Origin: Glycomyces arizonensis DSM 44726
GTDB taxonomy: Bacteria; Actinomycetota; Actinomycetes; Mycobacteriales; Micromonosporaceae
Assembly: GCF_000482705.1 (NCBI RefSeq)
Contig: NZ_AXWO01000002.1
Coordinates: forward strand, 124,001 to 188,000
Length of the DNA stretch: 64,000 nucleotides
Direction: 5' to 3'
The translations under genes were made by a program, and so were the position numbers. Shown one piece after another: positions 1-8,084 of the stretch (position 1 is its first letter; every line of letters starts with the position of its first letter). The notes under the pieces are model-generated. The model had not been told where the DNA came from and made no database searches. It saw only the letters and a program-made list of their open reading frames with translations.

Positions 1-682
1 AGTACACCTGGGAGGCCGCGAAGATCCCGTAGGCGTTGTGCCCGAAGTAGACCTGGTTGAGGTACCGCTCGAGGATCTCGTCCTTGGTCAGCTGCTCCTC
101 GACGGCCAGCGCGAGCCTGGCCTCGCGCAGCTTCCTCGTGGCGGTCTCCTCGGTGGCCTCCAGGACCTCGTCGATCGAGTCGGCGTTGAGCCGCAGCGCG
201 CCCCTGACGTACTGCATGGTGATCGTCGAGGCGCCCTGCTCGACCCCGCCGGAGGACTGGTTGGCGACGGCGGCGCGCATGATGCCGCGGTAGTCGACGC
301 CGTTGTGCTCGTAGAAGCGGATGTCCTCGGCCGCGACCATCGCCTGCTGCATCACCGGCGCGATCTCGTCGAGGCTCACCTTGCGGCGGAACTCGTCGTA
401 GAACAGGCTGACGAGCGTCTCGCCGTCGGCGGCGTATACATAGGAGGTGAGCGGCGGGTCGGTCTCGGCGACCTCCTCGGAGAGGACGTCGATCGCGTCG
501 AACCCGGCCTTGGCGCTCAATCCCCCCATCGCCACCAGCGGGAACAGCAGGGCGGCGAGCGCCAGCCCGCACAGCAGGCTGGTGCGCAGCAGGGCGTAGG
601 CACCCTCGGCGCGCGAATTCGGACCGCCGGCGCCTTTGGTGCCTGAGCCGGTCATCTGCCGCGGGCGGAATCGATCGCGCAT
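1..682 (-). CDS. Class A penicillin-binding protein, N-terminal part (truncated by window edge)
   Basis: Only the first 227 codons are in the window; the gene runs off the left end. The product would polymerise glycan strands with a glycosyltransferase (GT51) domain and cross-link them with a transpeptidase domain that lies outside. Visible: a basic cytoplasmic start, one membrane anchor at about residues 32-53, then GT51 motifs, including AEDIRFYEHNG with the catalytic glutamate and QGASTITMQ. The ATG at 682 is preceded by a TAGGGT hexamer ending 6 nt upstream, so the mRNA is probably leaderless. Transcribed divergently from the siroheme synthase gene. The family call is firm; which paralogue it is cannot be told. 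Confidence 0.9.
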   Translation of the reverse strand, partial: MRDRFRPRQMTGSGTKGAGGPNSRAEGAYALLRTSLLCGLALAALLFPLVAMGGLSAKAGFDAIDVLSEEVAETDPPLTSYVYAADGETLVSLFYDEFRRKVSLDEIAPVMQQAMVAAEDIRFYEHNGVDYRGIMRAAVANQSSGGVEQGASTITMQYVRGALRLNADSIDEVLEATEETATRKLREARLALAVEEQLTKDEILERYLNQVYFGHNAYGIFAASQVY

Positions 683-688
683 GTATCC

Positions 689-694
689 ACCCTA
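689..694 (-). promoter_or_regulatory. -10 hexamer of the PBP gene
   Basis: TAGGGT read on the minus strand, ending 6 nt before the ATG at 682. This spacing puts the transcription start at or next to the start codon. No clear -35 element is visible. Confidence 0.5.
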
Positions 695-899
695 GGTCAC
701 ACCGACGACGGAAGGTGAAAAAACTCACGGTTGTCCGCGAAGCTTTCGTGAAGGCGCGCATGGCGGTGCGCGCGGGCGCCGCGCCGCGAGGCGTGAGAAT
801 TCCTCGTGACACGTAACAGACCCGCAACGTGCCGGTTAGATGGAAGCGACGGATGCCGCTTACGCTTGTCCTCAGCTGCACGGAGTGGAGGAGGCAGAC

Positions 900-2096
900 G
901 TGTCGATCTACGAGGTTGGCCTGCGATTGCGCGGCAAGACGGTCCTCGTCGTCGGCGGCGGCACCGTCGCCGCCCGGCGCATTCCCCGCCTGCTCGACGC
1001 GGGGGCGCTCGTCAGGCTCGTCGCCCCCGAGGTGACCACGACCCTCAGCGACTACGCCGACGCCGGCGAACTCCAATGGGAACGGCGGCCCTGGGCGAGC
1101 GGTGACACCGCCGGCGCGTGGTTCGTCCTCGCCGCGACCGACGACCCGGCCGTCAACGCCGCCGTCGCCGCCGAGGCCGAGGCCGACCGCGTCTGGTGCG
1201 TCCGCGCCGACGACGCCGAGGCCTCGGGCGCCTGGACGCTCGCCCGCGCCGCCTTCGACGGCGTCAGCGTCGCCGTGTCCGCCTCCGGCGACCCCGCCCG
1301 CGCCGCCGCCGTCCGCGACGCCGTCGCCGAACGGCTGCGCTCCGGCGAGATCGACGCGCCCCGCACCCGCGACTCCCGCCCGGCCGGGGTCGCCCTCGTC
1401 GGCGCCGGGCCCGGCGACGCCGACCTCATCACGCTGCGGGGCCTCGAACTGCTCCGCCGGGCCGAAGTCGTCGTCTCCGACCGGCTCGCCCCCCAAGCAC
1501 TGCTCGACCTGCTGGCCGACGACGTCGAGATCGTCGACGCCGCCAAGCTGCCCTACGGGCGCCACACCACGCAGGAGCAGATCAACGCGGTCATGGTCGA
1601 GCGCGCCCTCGCCGGGAAGTTCGTCGTGCGCCTCAAGGGCGGCGACGGGTTCGTCTTCGGCCGCGGCGCCGAAGAGCTCGATGCCTGCCTCGACGCCGGG
1701 GTGCCCGTGCAGGTCGTCCCCGGCCTGTCCTCCTCGATCGCCGGGCCCGCCGCCGCGGGCATCAGCGTCACCGAGCGCGGCGTCGTCCACGACTTCACCG
1801 TCGTCACCGGCCACGTCCCGCCCGGCGACCCCAAGAGCCGCGTCAACTGGGACGCGCTCGCGGCCTCCAACGGGACCCTCGTGCTGCTCATGGCCGTCAA
1901 GAACCGCGACGCGATCGCCGCGGCGCTCATCGCGGGCGGGCGCGACGCGGCCAGCCCGGTGCGCATCGTCGAGAACGCCACGACCAAGAACCAGACCGTG
2001 CGCGCCTGCACGCTCGACTCGCTCGGTCGGGCCGAGACCAACCACCCGGCCGTGATCGTCGTCGGCGCCGTCGCCGGGCGCCGCCGCGAGCTGTAG
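900..2096 (+). CDS. cysG: Siroheme synthase / uroporphyrinogen-III C-methyltransferase (CysG-type)
   Basis: Likely makes siroheme for sulfite and nitrite reductases. The N-terminal Rossmann domain (residues about 1-150, VLVVGGGTVAARR) matches precorrin-2 dehydrogenase/ferrochelatase. The C-terminal domain (about 158-398) is a SAM-dependent uroporphyrinogen-III methyltransferase, shown by VALVGAGPGDADLITLRG and the loop RLKGGDGFVFGRGAEE. That loop normally reads GGDPFVFG, so Pro has become Gly. I chose the GTG at 900 because GGAGGAGG lies 7-14 nt upstream; an in-frame ATG at 840 would add 20 unlikely residues. The 398 aa length suits actinobacterial fused forms (E. coli CysG is 457 aa). Which catalytic steps are active cannot be read from sequence. 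Confidence 0.9.
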   Translation: MSIYEVGLRLRGKTVLVVGGGTVAARRIPRLLDAGALVRLVAPEVTTTLSDYADAGELQWERRPWASGDTAGAWFVLAATDDPAVNAAVAAEAEADRVWCVRADDAEASGAWTLARAAFDGVSVAVSASGDPARAAAVRDAVAERLRSGEIDAPRTRDSRPAGVALVGAGPGDADLITLRGLELLRRAEVVVSDRLAPQALLDLLADDVEIVDAAKLPYGRHTTQEQINAVMVERALAGKFVVRLKGGDGFVFGRGAEELDACLDAGVPVQVVPGLSSSIAGPAAAGISVTERGVVHDFTVVTGHVPPGDPKSRVNWDALAASNGTLVLLMAVKNRDAIAAALIAGGRDAASPVRIVENATTKNQTVRACTLDSLGRAETNHPAVIVVGAVAGRRREL

Positions 2097-2133
2097 TCTC
2101 CGCAGCTCAGAGGCGGGAACCGGCCCCTTGCCG

Positions 2134-2155
2134 AGGCGCCGTCTAGACGCCTTTG
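2134..2155 (+). terminator. Weak hairpin after the siroheme synthase gene
   Basis: AGGCG and CGCCT arms around a TCTAGA core, followed by TTT. A short stem, so only a tentative terminator. Confidence 0.3.
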
Positions 2156-2278
2156 CACATTCACCTGATCCGCTCTTTACAAAGGCCGACCGCAGACCGT
2201 ACTATTCGCTCATCAACAGCGCTGCGCTCGCAGCCTGCCACCACGGTCTCGAAATCTGACCGTTTGTGTCTTCCGTGA

Positions 2279-2309
2279 ACAGGGGCGTGATCGTCGTCCC
2301 CTTTTTGTC
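2279..2309 (+). terminator. Leader hairpin with T-tract upstream of the P-loop gene
   Basis: AGGGG-CG pairs with CG-(T)-CCCCT and is followed at once by TTTTT. It lies about 16 nt before the next start codon, so it could be an attenuator in the leader of the 2325 gene or simply the end of upstream transcription. Confidence 0.4.
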
Positions 2310-2324
2310 CTATTAGGAGTGTGC

Positions 2325-3413
2325 ATGCGCATCAGTGAATTCCCCGGCGACCTCGTGTCCCGATTGAAAATCGCCTATACCGTCCGCCACGTCGACCCGG
2401 CCGCGGCCGGGCTCACGCTGGTGGACGGATGCGCGCCCCGCCCCGGCAACATCCTCGCCGCCCGGGTCGACGCCATCGGCCACCACAACTGGCTCGAACT
2501 CGGATCAGGACGCAAGTCGGTCATCTACCCGGGGGACGAACTGCTCCTGGCCTTCGGCGAGCGCTACGCCCCCGACCAGTACGAGGCCGCCGTCCCGGCA
2601 GACCTCACCGGCGTCGAACTGGTCGCCGCGGGCGGCGTCGCCGGGAAGGTCATCGGCCGCCACGCCGACATGGCCCCGCCGACCGCGCTCGAAGCGATCG
2701 GCCTCCTCGCCGACCGCGAAGGCGTCCCGCTCGACCTGCGCCGCTACTCCGTGCTCAACCCGTTCGGCCTCGGCGACCACCCGCCGGTCATCACCGTCGT
2801 CGGCACCTCCATGAACGCCGGGAAGAGCACCACCGCCGCCTCCGTCATCCGCGGCCTGACCAGGTCCGGACGCCGCGTCGCCGGAATCAAGGTCACCGGC
2901 ACCGGCGCCGGAGGCGACCCGTGGATGTTCCGCGACGCCGGGGCCGCCGTGGCCGCCGACTTCACCGACGGCGGCTACGCCACCACCGCCGGGGTCCCGG
3001 TCCCCGAGCTCGCCGAGCTGGCCCAGACGCTCTACCACCACGCCGCCGCCTGCGACGTCGACGCCGTGGTCATGGAGATCGCCGACGGCATCCTCCAGAC
3101 CGAGACCTCCGCGCTGCTGGAGTACCCGGTGCTGCGCGAGCTCGTCGACGGCGTCGTCCTCGCCGCCGCCGACGCCGCGGGCGCCCGCTACGGGGCCCAG
3201 CACCTGCGGGGCCTCGGCCTGCCCGTCATCGCCGCCAGTGGCCGGCTCACCCAGTCCGCCCTGGCCGTCAGGGAGGCCGCCGCGGGCATGGACGCGCCGG
3301 TCTACACGCCCGCCGAACTCGCGCAGGCCGACGTGGCCATGGCCCTCCTGCACCTCGCCGAGGTCAGCAGGGACCGCCGGGCCGGCGTCCTCGAAGTCGG
3401 CGAGGCCGCATAA
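2325..3413 (+). CDS. P-loop NTPase-like protein of unknown function (DUF1611/MobB-like)
   Basis: A 362 aa cytoplasmic protein. The N-terminal half (about 1-145) has no motif I recognise. The C-terminal half starts with VVGTSMNAGKSTTAASVIRG, a Walker A loop (GxxxxGKST), followed by a Walker-B-like VDAVVMEIADG stretch; the arrangement resembles DUF1611 C-terminal domains and MobB/dethiobiotin-synthetase-type P-loop proteins. The ATG at 2325 has AGGAG about 6 nt upstream; the GTG at 2319 would overlap that ribosome binding site. It stands alone between the siroheme gene and a toxin-antitoxin pair, so context gives no pathway. Nucleotide binding is likely; the reaction is unknown. Confidence 0.6.
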   Translation: MRISEFPGDLVSRLKIAYTVRHVDPAAAGLTLVDGCAPRPGNILAARVDAIGHHNWLELGSGRKSVIYPGDELLLAFGERYAPDQYEAAVPADLTGVELVAAGGVAGKVIGRHADMAPPTALEAIGLLADREGVPLDLRRYSVLNPFGLGDHPPVITVVGTSMNAGKSTTAASVIRGLTRSGRRVAGIKVTGTGAGGDPWMFRDAGAAVAADFTDGGYATTAGVPVPELAELAQTLYHHAAACDVDAVVMEIADGILQTETSALLEYPVLRELVDGVVLAAADAAGARYGAQHLRGLGLPVIAASGRLTQSALAVREAAAGMDAPVYTPAELAQADVAMALLHLAEVSRDRRAGVLEVGEAA

Positions 3414-3426
3414 AGAACAGAGCAGC

Positions 3427-3449
3427 GGCGGCGTGCTACGCGCGCCGCC
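3427..3449 (+). terminator. Hairpin after the P-loop gene
   Basis: GGCGGCG and CGCCGCC arms of 7 bp around a 9-nt loop, starting 13 nt after the stop codon. No T-tract follows. Confidence 0.4.
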
Positions 3450-3467
3450 CTACTTCCCGTGTCGTAG

Positions 3468-3499
3468 CATCGTGGAGCACATCGTGGTATCTTGAGTGC
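3468..3499 (+). promoter_or_regulatory. Promoter/operator of the toxin-antitoxin pair
   Basis: Two direct copies of CATCGTGG (3468-3475 and 3480-3487), 12 bp apart, stand just upstream of a TATCTT -10 hexamer (3488-3493) that ends 6 nt before the antitoxin ATG. The repeats are in the right place to bind the antitoxin or the complex for autoregulation, as is usual for this type of module; that binding is inferred. Confidence 0.45.
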
Positions 3500-3769
3500 A
3501 TGAGTCGCACCATTACTCAACGAGAGCTGCGCAATGAGAGCGGAAGTATCCTCCGTGCCGCCGAACAGGGCGAGGAGTTCATCGTGACCAGGAACGGCAC
3601 GCCGATCGCACGGTTGACGCCGCTCGTGGACGAAAGTCCTTTCGTCTCCGCCGAGGTCATGCGGAACAGCGCGGTCGGACTGCCGAAGATCGACTTCCAC
3701 GAGTTCCGCCATGATCTTGACGAGGTCGTTGACAGCGAATTCCGTGACCCATATGAGCGCAATGCCTGA
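3500..3769 (+). CDS. Antitoxin of the Phd/YefM family
   Basis: An 89 aa protein. The N-terminal part TITQRELRNESGSILRAAEQ followed by FIVTRNGTPIARLTPL is the Phd/YefM DNA-binding fold, which represses the operon. The acidic C-terminal tail (about 55-89) would wrap the toxin. The stop codon overlaps the start of the downstream PIN-domain gene, so the two are translationally coupled. A TATCTT hexamer 6 nt before the ATG suggests a leaderless mRNA. Confidence 0.9.
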   Translation: MSRTITQRELRNESGSILRAAEQGEEFIVTRNGTPIARLTPLVDESPFVSAEVMRNSAVGLPKIDFHEFRHDLDEVVDSEFRDPYERNA

Positions 3770-4181
3770 GGCCGAGTCACAGCACGAGTTCGGCCTCCTC
3801 GACACATCGGTCGTCATCGACTACCAAGAGCTGGGCGATGAACTGCTGCCCCGATATCGGACGATCAGCACAGTGACCTTGGCCGAACTGCACGCCGGCC
3901 CCAGCGCCGCCCGCAACAATGCGCTCAAACAAGCCCAGCGACAGCAGATGCTCAACTGGGCTCAGCGGATCTTTCGCAACCCGCTGCCATTCGATGAGAT
4001 CTCAGCGCAAACCTATGGTTCCGTCTACCTCCTGATCCAAGAATCCGGACGAAAACCTCGCAAGTACGTGCCGGACATGATGATCGCAGCGATCGCGATA
4101 CGCAATCAATTGCCGTTCTACACCAGGAATCCGCGTGACTTCGAGCCGCTCGAGTCGTTGCTGGAGATCTGTCCCGTCTGA
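3753..4181 (+). CDS. vapC: PIN-domain ribonuclease toxin (VapC type)
   Basis: A 142 aa PIN-domain protein, expected to cleave RNA (tRNA or rRNA in known VapCs) when the antitoxin is degraded. The acidic metal-binding residues are visible: D17 in LLDTSVVID, E45 in LAELHAG, D108 in VPDMMIAAIAI, and a further acidic residue in the RNPRDFEPL tail. Two in-frame ATGs are possible, 3753 and 3762; both overlap the antitoxin reading frame, which ends at 3769. I give the longer one. All catalytic acids are present, so the toxin looks intact. Confidence 0.88.
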   Translation: MSAMPEAESQHEFGLLDTSVVIDYQELGDELLPRYRTISTVTLAELHAGPSAARNNALKQAQRQQMLNWAQRIFRNPLPFDEISAQTYGSVYLLIQESGRKPRKYVPDMMIAAIAIRNQLPFYTRNPRDFEPLESLLEICPV

Positions 4182-4188
4182 AACAGCC

Positions 4189-4211
4189 GGGCGGCGCGCA
4201 GCGCGCCGCCC
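4189..4211 (+). terminator. Strong GC hairpin after the toxin gene
   Basis: GGGCGGCGCGC and its exact complement flank a single A, a near-perfect 11-bp inverted repeat 7 nt after the stop. There is no T-tract, as is common for terminators in high-GC actinobacteria. Confidence 0.55.
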
Positions 4212-4410
4212 GCATAAGGCAGGTCCCACTCCGGGCTACCCGCCTCTGAGACCTTCTTGTGACATTGGCACCCTGGTACGGGTTGCGCGGGCGAATTAGG
4301 CTCAACCCCATGTGCTGACGGCTCTGGGACACGATCGACCCCTCCGGAGCCGAGCCCCCGCGCTCAAGCGCCCTGACCATAGCTGATCCCGCAGAGGAAC
4401 CGCCTCAACA

Positions 4411-7050
4411 ATGACCACTCTCAACTCCGATGCCCGACGACTGAACGTCAAGGGCCTCCTCATCGCGGTTGGACTCCCGGTCGTGCTCGTCGGCGCGCTG
4501 GTCGCCACCCTCCTCGGCACCGGCGCCTTCAGCCGTGAGAGCCAAGGAGAAGACGCCAGCCTGTGGCTGTGGACCACCCCGGCCGGTGAGATCGCCCGCG
4601 TCAACGGGCTCACCGCCGCCACCGACGCCCGCTTCGAAGTCGAGGACGCCGCCGGCAACGCCGTCCAGATCGAGCAGACCGACACCCACCTGCTGCTGCG
4701 GAACATCGCCACCGGCCAGGTCAGCGCCATCGACCTCGCCACCCTCGCGCTCACCGGCTCGGCCGAGACCGTCCCCGGCGAAGGCGTCCGCGTCGCCCTC
4801 CACGACGACGGCGCGTTCATCGTCGACCAGACGCAGGGCGTGGTCAGCCAGGTCGACCCCACCACCCTCGAGCAGATCGGCGAATCCCTGTCCTTCCCGC
4901 CGGGCCTGACCGGCGGCGCCTTCGACGCCGACGGCAAGCTGTGGGTCGGCGTCCCCCGCGAAGGCACCATCGTCCAGATCGAGCCGCGCAAGTCCGGCGC
5001 CAAGGCCGTCACCACCGAGGTCGTGGCCGAACCGCGCCAGGAACTCGCCCTGACCGTCCTCGGCGACGGCGTCGCCGTCCTCAACTCCACCGCGCAGGAG
5101 ATGACGACGCTGCGCAGCGACGGCAGCAGGCACAAGACCGGGGTCGAACTGCTCGGCCCGACCGAGACCGCCGAGACCAGCCCCGGCACCATCGCGGCCG
5201 TGACCGTCACCGACCCGCCCTCGGTCATCACCGTCGACGACGAGGACGCCCGGCGCTTCGACATCGCCGCGGGCTCTTCGCAGCTGCTCGGCGCCTCGCT
5301 CGAATTCCACGAGCGCGTCTACGTCCCCGACGGCGCGGCCGGGATCGTGTGGGTCTACGACCTGGAGGGCAACGAGCTCGACCAGATCGAGATCGACGCG
5401 GGCGGCGGCCCGATCGAGCTCTACCACACCGGCGACACCCTGTTCGCCAACGCCGTGAACACCAACAGCGCCGTGGTCATCTCCTCCGACGGCGACGCCC
5501 GCCTCGCCCCCAAGGACCGCGACGACATCCTCGGCGGCAACGCCCCGCCCGAAGACGACGACGAGGACGGCTCCGGCGACGAGGGCGAAGACGGCGACGA
5601 AGGCGAGGGCGGCGAAGAGGTCGGCCCGCCCGGCGCGGTCACCAACCTGGCCGGGACCGTCGGCGACGGCCTGATCAACCTGTCGTGGGACGCCGCCCCG
5701 AACAACGGCTCGGCGCTCACCAAGTACGTCATCGAAGGCGCCGACGACTCGTGGGAGATCGCCCCGGGCCAGCGCGTCCTGGAGATCGACGGGCTCGCCA
5801 ACGGCGAGGCCTACACGTTCACCGTGACCGCCTACAACGAGTACGGACCGGGCGACACGGCCACCTCGCCGTCGATCACACCATCGGCCGAGGTCCCCGA
5901 CCCGGTCGGCAAGCCCGAGGCCGTCGCCAATCCCGACGGCACCGTCGAGGTCACCTGGGACGAGGCCGACGGCCAGGGCAACGAGGTCACCGGCTACCAG
6001 GTCGAAGCGGTGACCGGCGAGGGCGATCGCCGCGTGGTCGGCCAGTCCGACGGCACCACGTTCGTGGTGCCCGAGGACACGCTGACCTACGGCGTCCAAT
6101 ACGCCTTCTCGGTCACGACCCTGGCCGGTGCGGCGGCGTCCGCGCCGTCGGAGCTGTCGAAGTCGGTGGTCCCGTTCAACGTCCCCGAGGCGCCAACCGA
6201 CCTGCTCGCCGAGACCGCCTCGGACGCGGCCGGGTCGATCGACGTGACCTGGAGCCAGCCTGAGGACAACGGCAGCGCGATCCAGAAGTACATCGTGCGG
6301 GCCGGGGAGCAGACCAAGGAAGTCTCCAACAAGACGAAGGTGCGCTTGGACGGCTTCGCCGACGGCGCTGAGGTCACCGTCAGCGTTACCGCGGTGAACG
6401 AGGCCGGGGAGTCCGAACCGTCCACGACCACCTCGAACACCATGAAGAAGCCCTCGGTCCAGATCCAGAGCACCTCGTCGACGCCCACCTCGATCACGTT
6501 CAACGTGGTCGCCGACGACGGCGGCGGCGACGCCACCTGCTACCTGTACGGAACGAAGAGCCCCGTCGACTCCGGCCCGTGCGACAGCCTCACCGCTACC
6601 GGCCTGCTGGCATCACACGACTACGACTACTTCAATGTGGTGGTCGAGAACCCCGTGGGTTCGGACAACGCCGATGCGGGGACCGTGTCGACGAAGGTCA
6701 TCAGCGGCAAGGTCCACTGGGACTGCCCCAGCGATCTCGTCTACTGCCAGAACAACCCGGACGGCATCGGCATCCACGGCAACACCCAGCAGACCGACCT
6801 GCAAGGACACGGACAGAGCGGCGACAGTTTCGAGGCCCTCTGCTGGACGACCGGCATCAAGATCACCCCGCGCGGACCCGATCAGCAGGTGGTCGGCGGT
6901 GGCACCCGCTACCAGGACTACCACTCCCACAAGGACGCGACCAACAAGTGGATCAGGATCAACTACGAGTCCAGGAGCTACATCCCGTTCGCGTGGTTCG
7001 ACATCAACGGCGTGGGCGCGAACTCGACCGGCGATCTCCCGAAGTGTTAG
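4411..7050 (+). CDS. Membrane-anchored beta-propeller and fibronectin type III protein
   Basis: An 879 aa envelope protein. A short basic start is followed by one membrane helix at about residues 13-37. The extracellular part has a propeller-like region of repeated blades (about 45-370), an acidic linker rich in E, D and G (about 380-402), three fibronectin type III domains (about 405-490, 495-588, 590-680), a fourth FN3-like domain (680-765), and a C-terminal domain of about 110 residues with five cysteines, probably disulfide-bonded outside the cell. It is 11 nt upstream of the MoxR gene and is the first gene of that operon. The substrate or ligand is unknown. The exact blade count needs a structure prediction. 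Confidence 0.8.
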   Translation: MTTLNSDARRLNVKGLLIAVGLPVVLVGALVATLLGTGAFSRESQGEDASLWLWTTPAGEIARVNGLTAATDARFEVEDAAGNAVQIEQTDTHLLLRNIATGQVSAIDLATLALTGSAETVPGEGVRVALHDDGAFIVDQTQGVVSQVDPTTLEQIGESLSFPPGLTGGAFDADGKLWVGVPREGTIVQIEPRKSGAKAVTTEVVAEPRQELALTVLGDGVAVLNSTAQEMTTLRSDGSRHKTGVELLGPTETAETSPGTIAAVTVTDPPSVITVDDEDARRFDIAAGSSQLLGASLEFHERVYVPDGAAGIVWVYDLEGNELDQIEIDAGGGPIELYHTGDTLFANAVNTNSAVVISSDGDARLAPKDRDDILGGNAPPEDDDEDGSGDEGEDGDEGEGGEEVGPPGAVTNLAGTVGDGLINLSWDAAPNNGSALTKYVIEGADDSWEIAPGQRVLEIDGLANGEAYTFTVTAYNEYGPGDTATSPSITPSAEVPDPVGKPEAVANPDGTVEVTWDEADGQGNEVTGYQVEAVTGEGDRRVVGQSDGTTFVVPEDTLTYGVQYAFSVTTLAGAAASAPSELSKSVVPFNVPEAPTDLLAETASDAAGSIDVTWSQPEDNGSAIQKYIVRAGEQTKEVSNKTKVRLDGFADGAEVTVSVTAVNEAGESEPSTTTSNTMKKPSVQIQSTSSTPTSITFNVVADDGGGDATCYLYGTKSPVDSGPCDSLTATGLLASHDYDYFNVVVENPVGSDNADAGTVSTKVISGKVHWDCPSDLVYCQNNPDGIGIHGNTQQTDLQGHGQSGDSFEALCWTTGIKITPRGPDQQVVGGGTRYQDYHSHKDATNKWIRINYESRSYIPFAWFDINGVGANSTGDLPKC

Positions 7051-7061
7051 CAGGAGCAACG

Positions 7062-8084
7062 ATGGACACCGAGCAGACCCACCCGCTGAAGGTCCCCAGG
7101 GCCATGCAGCAGCCGGTCACGCTCAACGCCGGGCAGGCCGAGGCGTTCGCGTCGACGTTCGAGCGCCTCGCCGCCGCGGTGGACACCGTCGTGCTCGGCA
7201 AGCCCGAAGTGGTGCGCCTGGCGCTGACGGCCATGTTCGCCGAGGGCCACATCCTCCTGGAGGACGTGCCCGGCACCGGGAAGACGACGCTGGCCCGCAC
7301 GATCGCCTCGGCGGTCTCGGGCCAGTGGCGCCGCATCCAGTTCACCCCGGACCTCCTGCCCTCCGACGTCTCCGGCGTCACGATCTTCAACCAGGCCTCG
7401 GGCGGCTTCGAGTTCCACCCCGGGCCGGTGTTCGCCAACATCGTCATCGCCGACGAGATCAACCGGGCCAGCCCGAAGACCCAGTCGGCGCTCCTCGAAG
7501 TCATGGAAGAAGGCCGCGTGACCGTCGACGGCCACCCGCACGCGGTCCCGTCCCCGTTCGTCGTCGTCGCCACCCAGAACCCGGTCGAGATGGACGGCAC
7601 CTACCGGCTCCCCGAGGCCCAGCTCGACCGCTTCCTGGTGAAGCTCTCGGTCGGCTACCCGGTGGAGGCCGCCGAGATCGAGGTCCTGCGCGGCACGCAC
7701 CAGCGCTCCCCGGAGAGCATCCCGGCCGTGGTCGACACCGACACGGTGGCGCAGATGGCCGAGCTCGCCAAGTACGTCTACATCGCCGATCCGCTCTACG
7801 CCTACCTGGTGCAGCTGGCGAACGCCACCCGCACGCACCCGCAGGTCGCGGTCGGAGTCAGTCCGCGCGGGCTCATCGCGCTGACCCGGGCCGCCGCGGT
7901 CTTCGCGCTCTCCCAGGGCCGCACCTACATCATCCCCGAGGACGTCAAGGCCCTCGCCGAACCGGTGTTCTCGCACCGCATCCAGCTGGCCCCGGACGCG
8001 GCCATGCGCGGCGCCACCGGGGCCGGAGTCGTGGCCGACGTGTTCGAGTCCGTCCCCGTCCCGCTGCCCGCATCGGCGGCATGA
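7062..8084 (+). CDS. MoxR-family AAA+ ATPase
   Basis: A 340 aa cytoplasmic AAA+ protein. Walker A is DVPGTGKTTLAR, Walker B is VIADEINRA, sensor 1 is VVVATQNPVE, and the arginine-finger region is LPEAQLDRFLVK. MoxR proteins act as chaperone-like ATPases that mature or assemble partner complexes and are typically encoded beside DUF58 and VWA proteins. CAGGAG precedes the ATG at 7062 by 6 nt. The stop overlaps the DUF58 start (ATGA), so the two proteins are made in step. Confidence 0.93.
   Translation: MDTEQTHPLKVPRAMQQPVTLNAGQAEAFASTFERLAAAVDTVVLGKPEVVRLALTAMFAEGHILLEDVPGTGKTTLARTIASAVSGQWRRIQFTPDLLPSDVSGVTIFNQASGGFEFHPGPVFANIVIADEINRASPKTQSALLEVMEEGRVTVDGHPHAVPSPFVVVATQNPVEMDGTYRLPEAQLDRFLVKLSVGYPVEAAEIEVLRGTHQRSPESIPAVVDTDTVAQMAELAKYVYIADPLYAYLVQLANATRTHPQVAVGVSPRGLIALTRAAAVFALSQGRTYIIPEDVKALAEPVFSHRIQLAPDAAMRGATGAGVVADVFESVPVPLPASAA

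Noticed and set aside
4405-6099. Long minus-strand frame opposite the FN3 protein
   Set aside because: Low-complexity Gly/Asp/Val-rich shadow; the plus-strand frame has clear domains and a good start.
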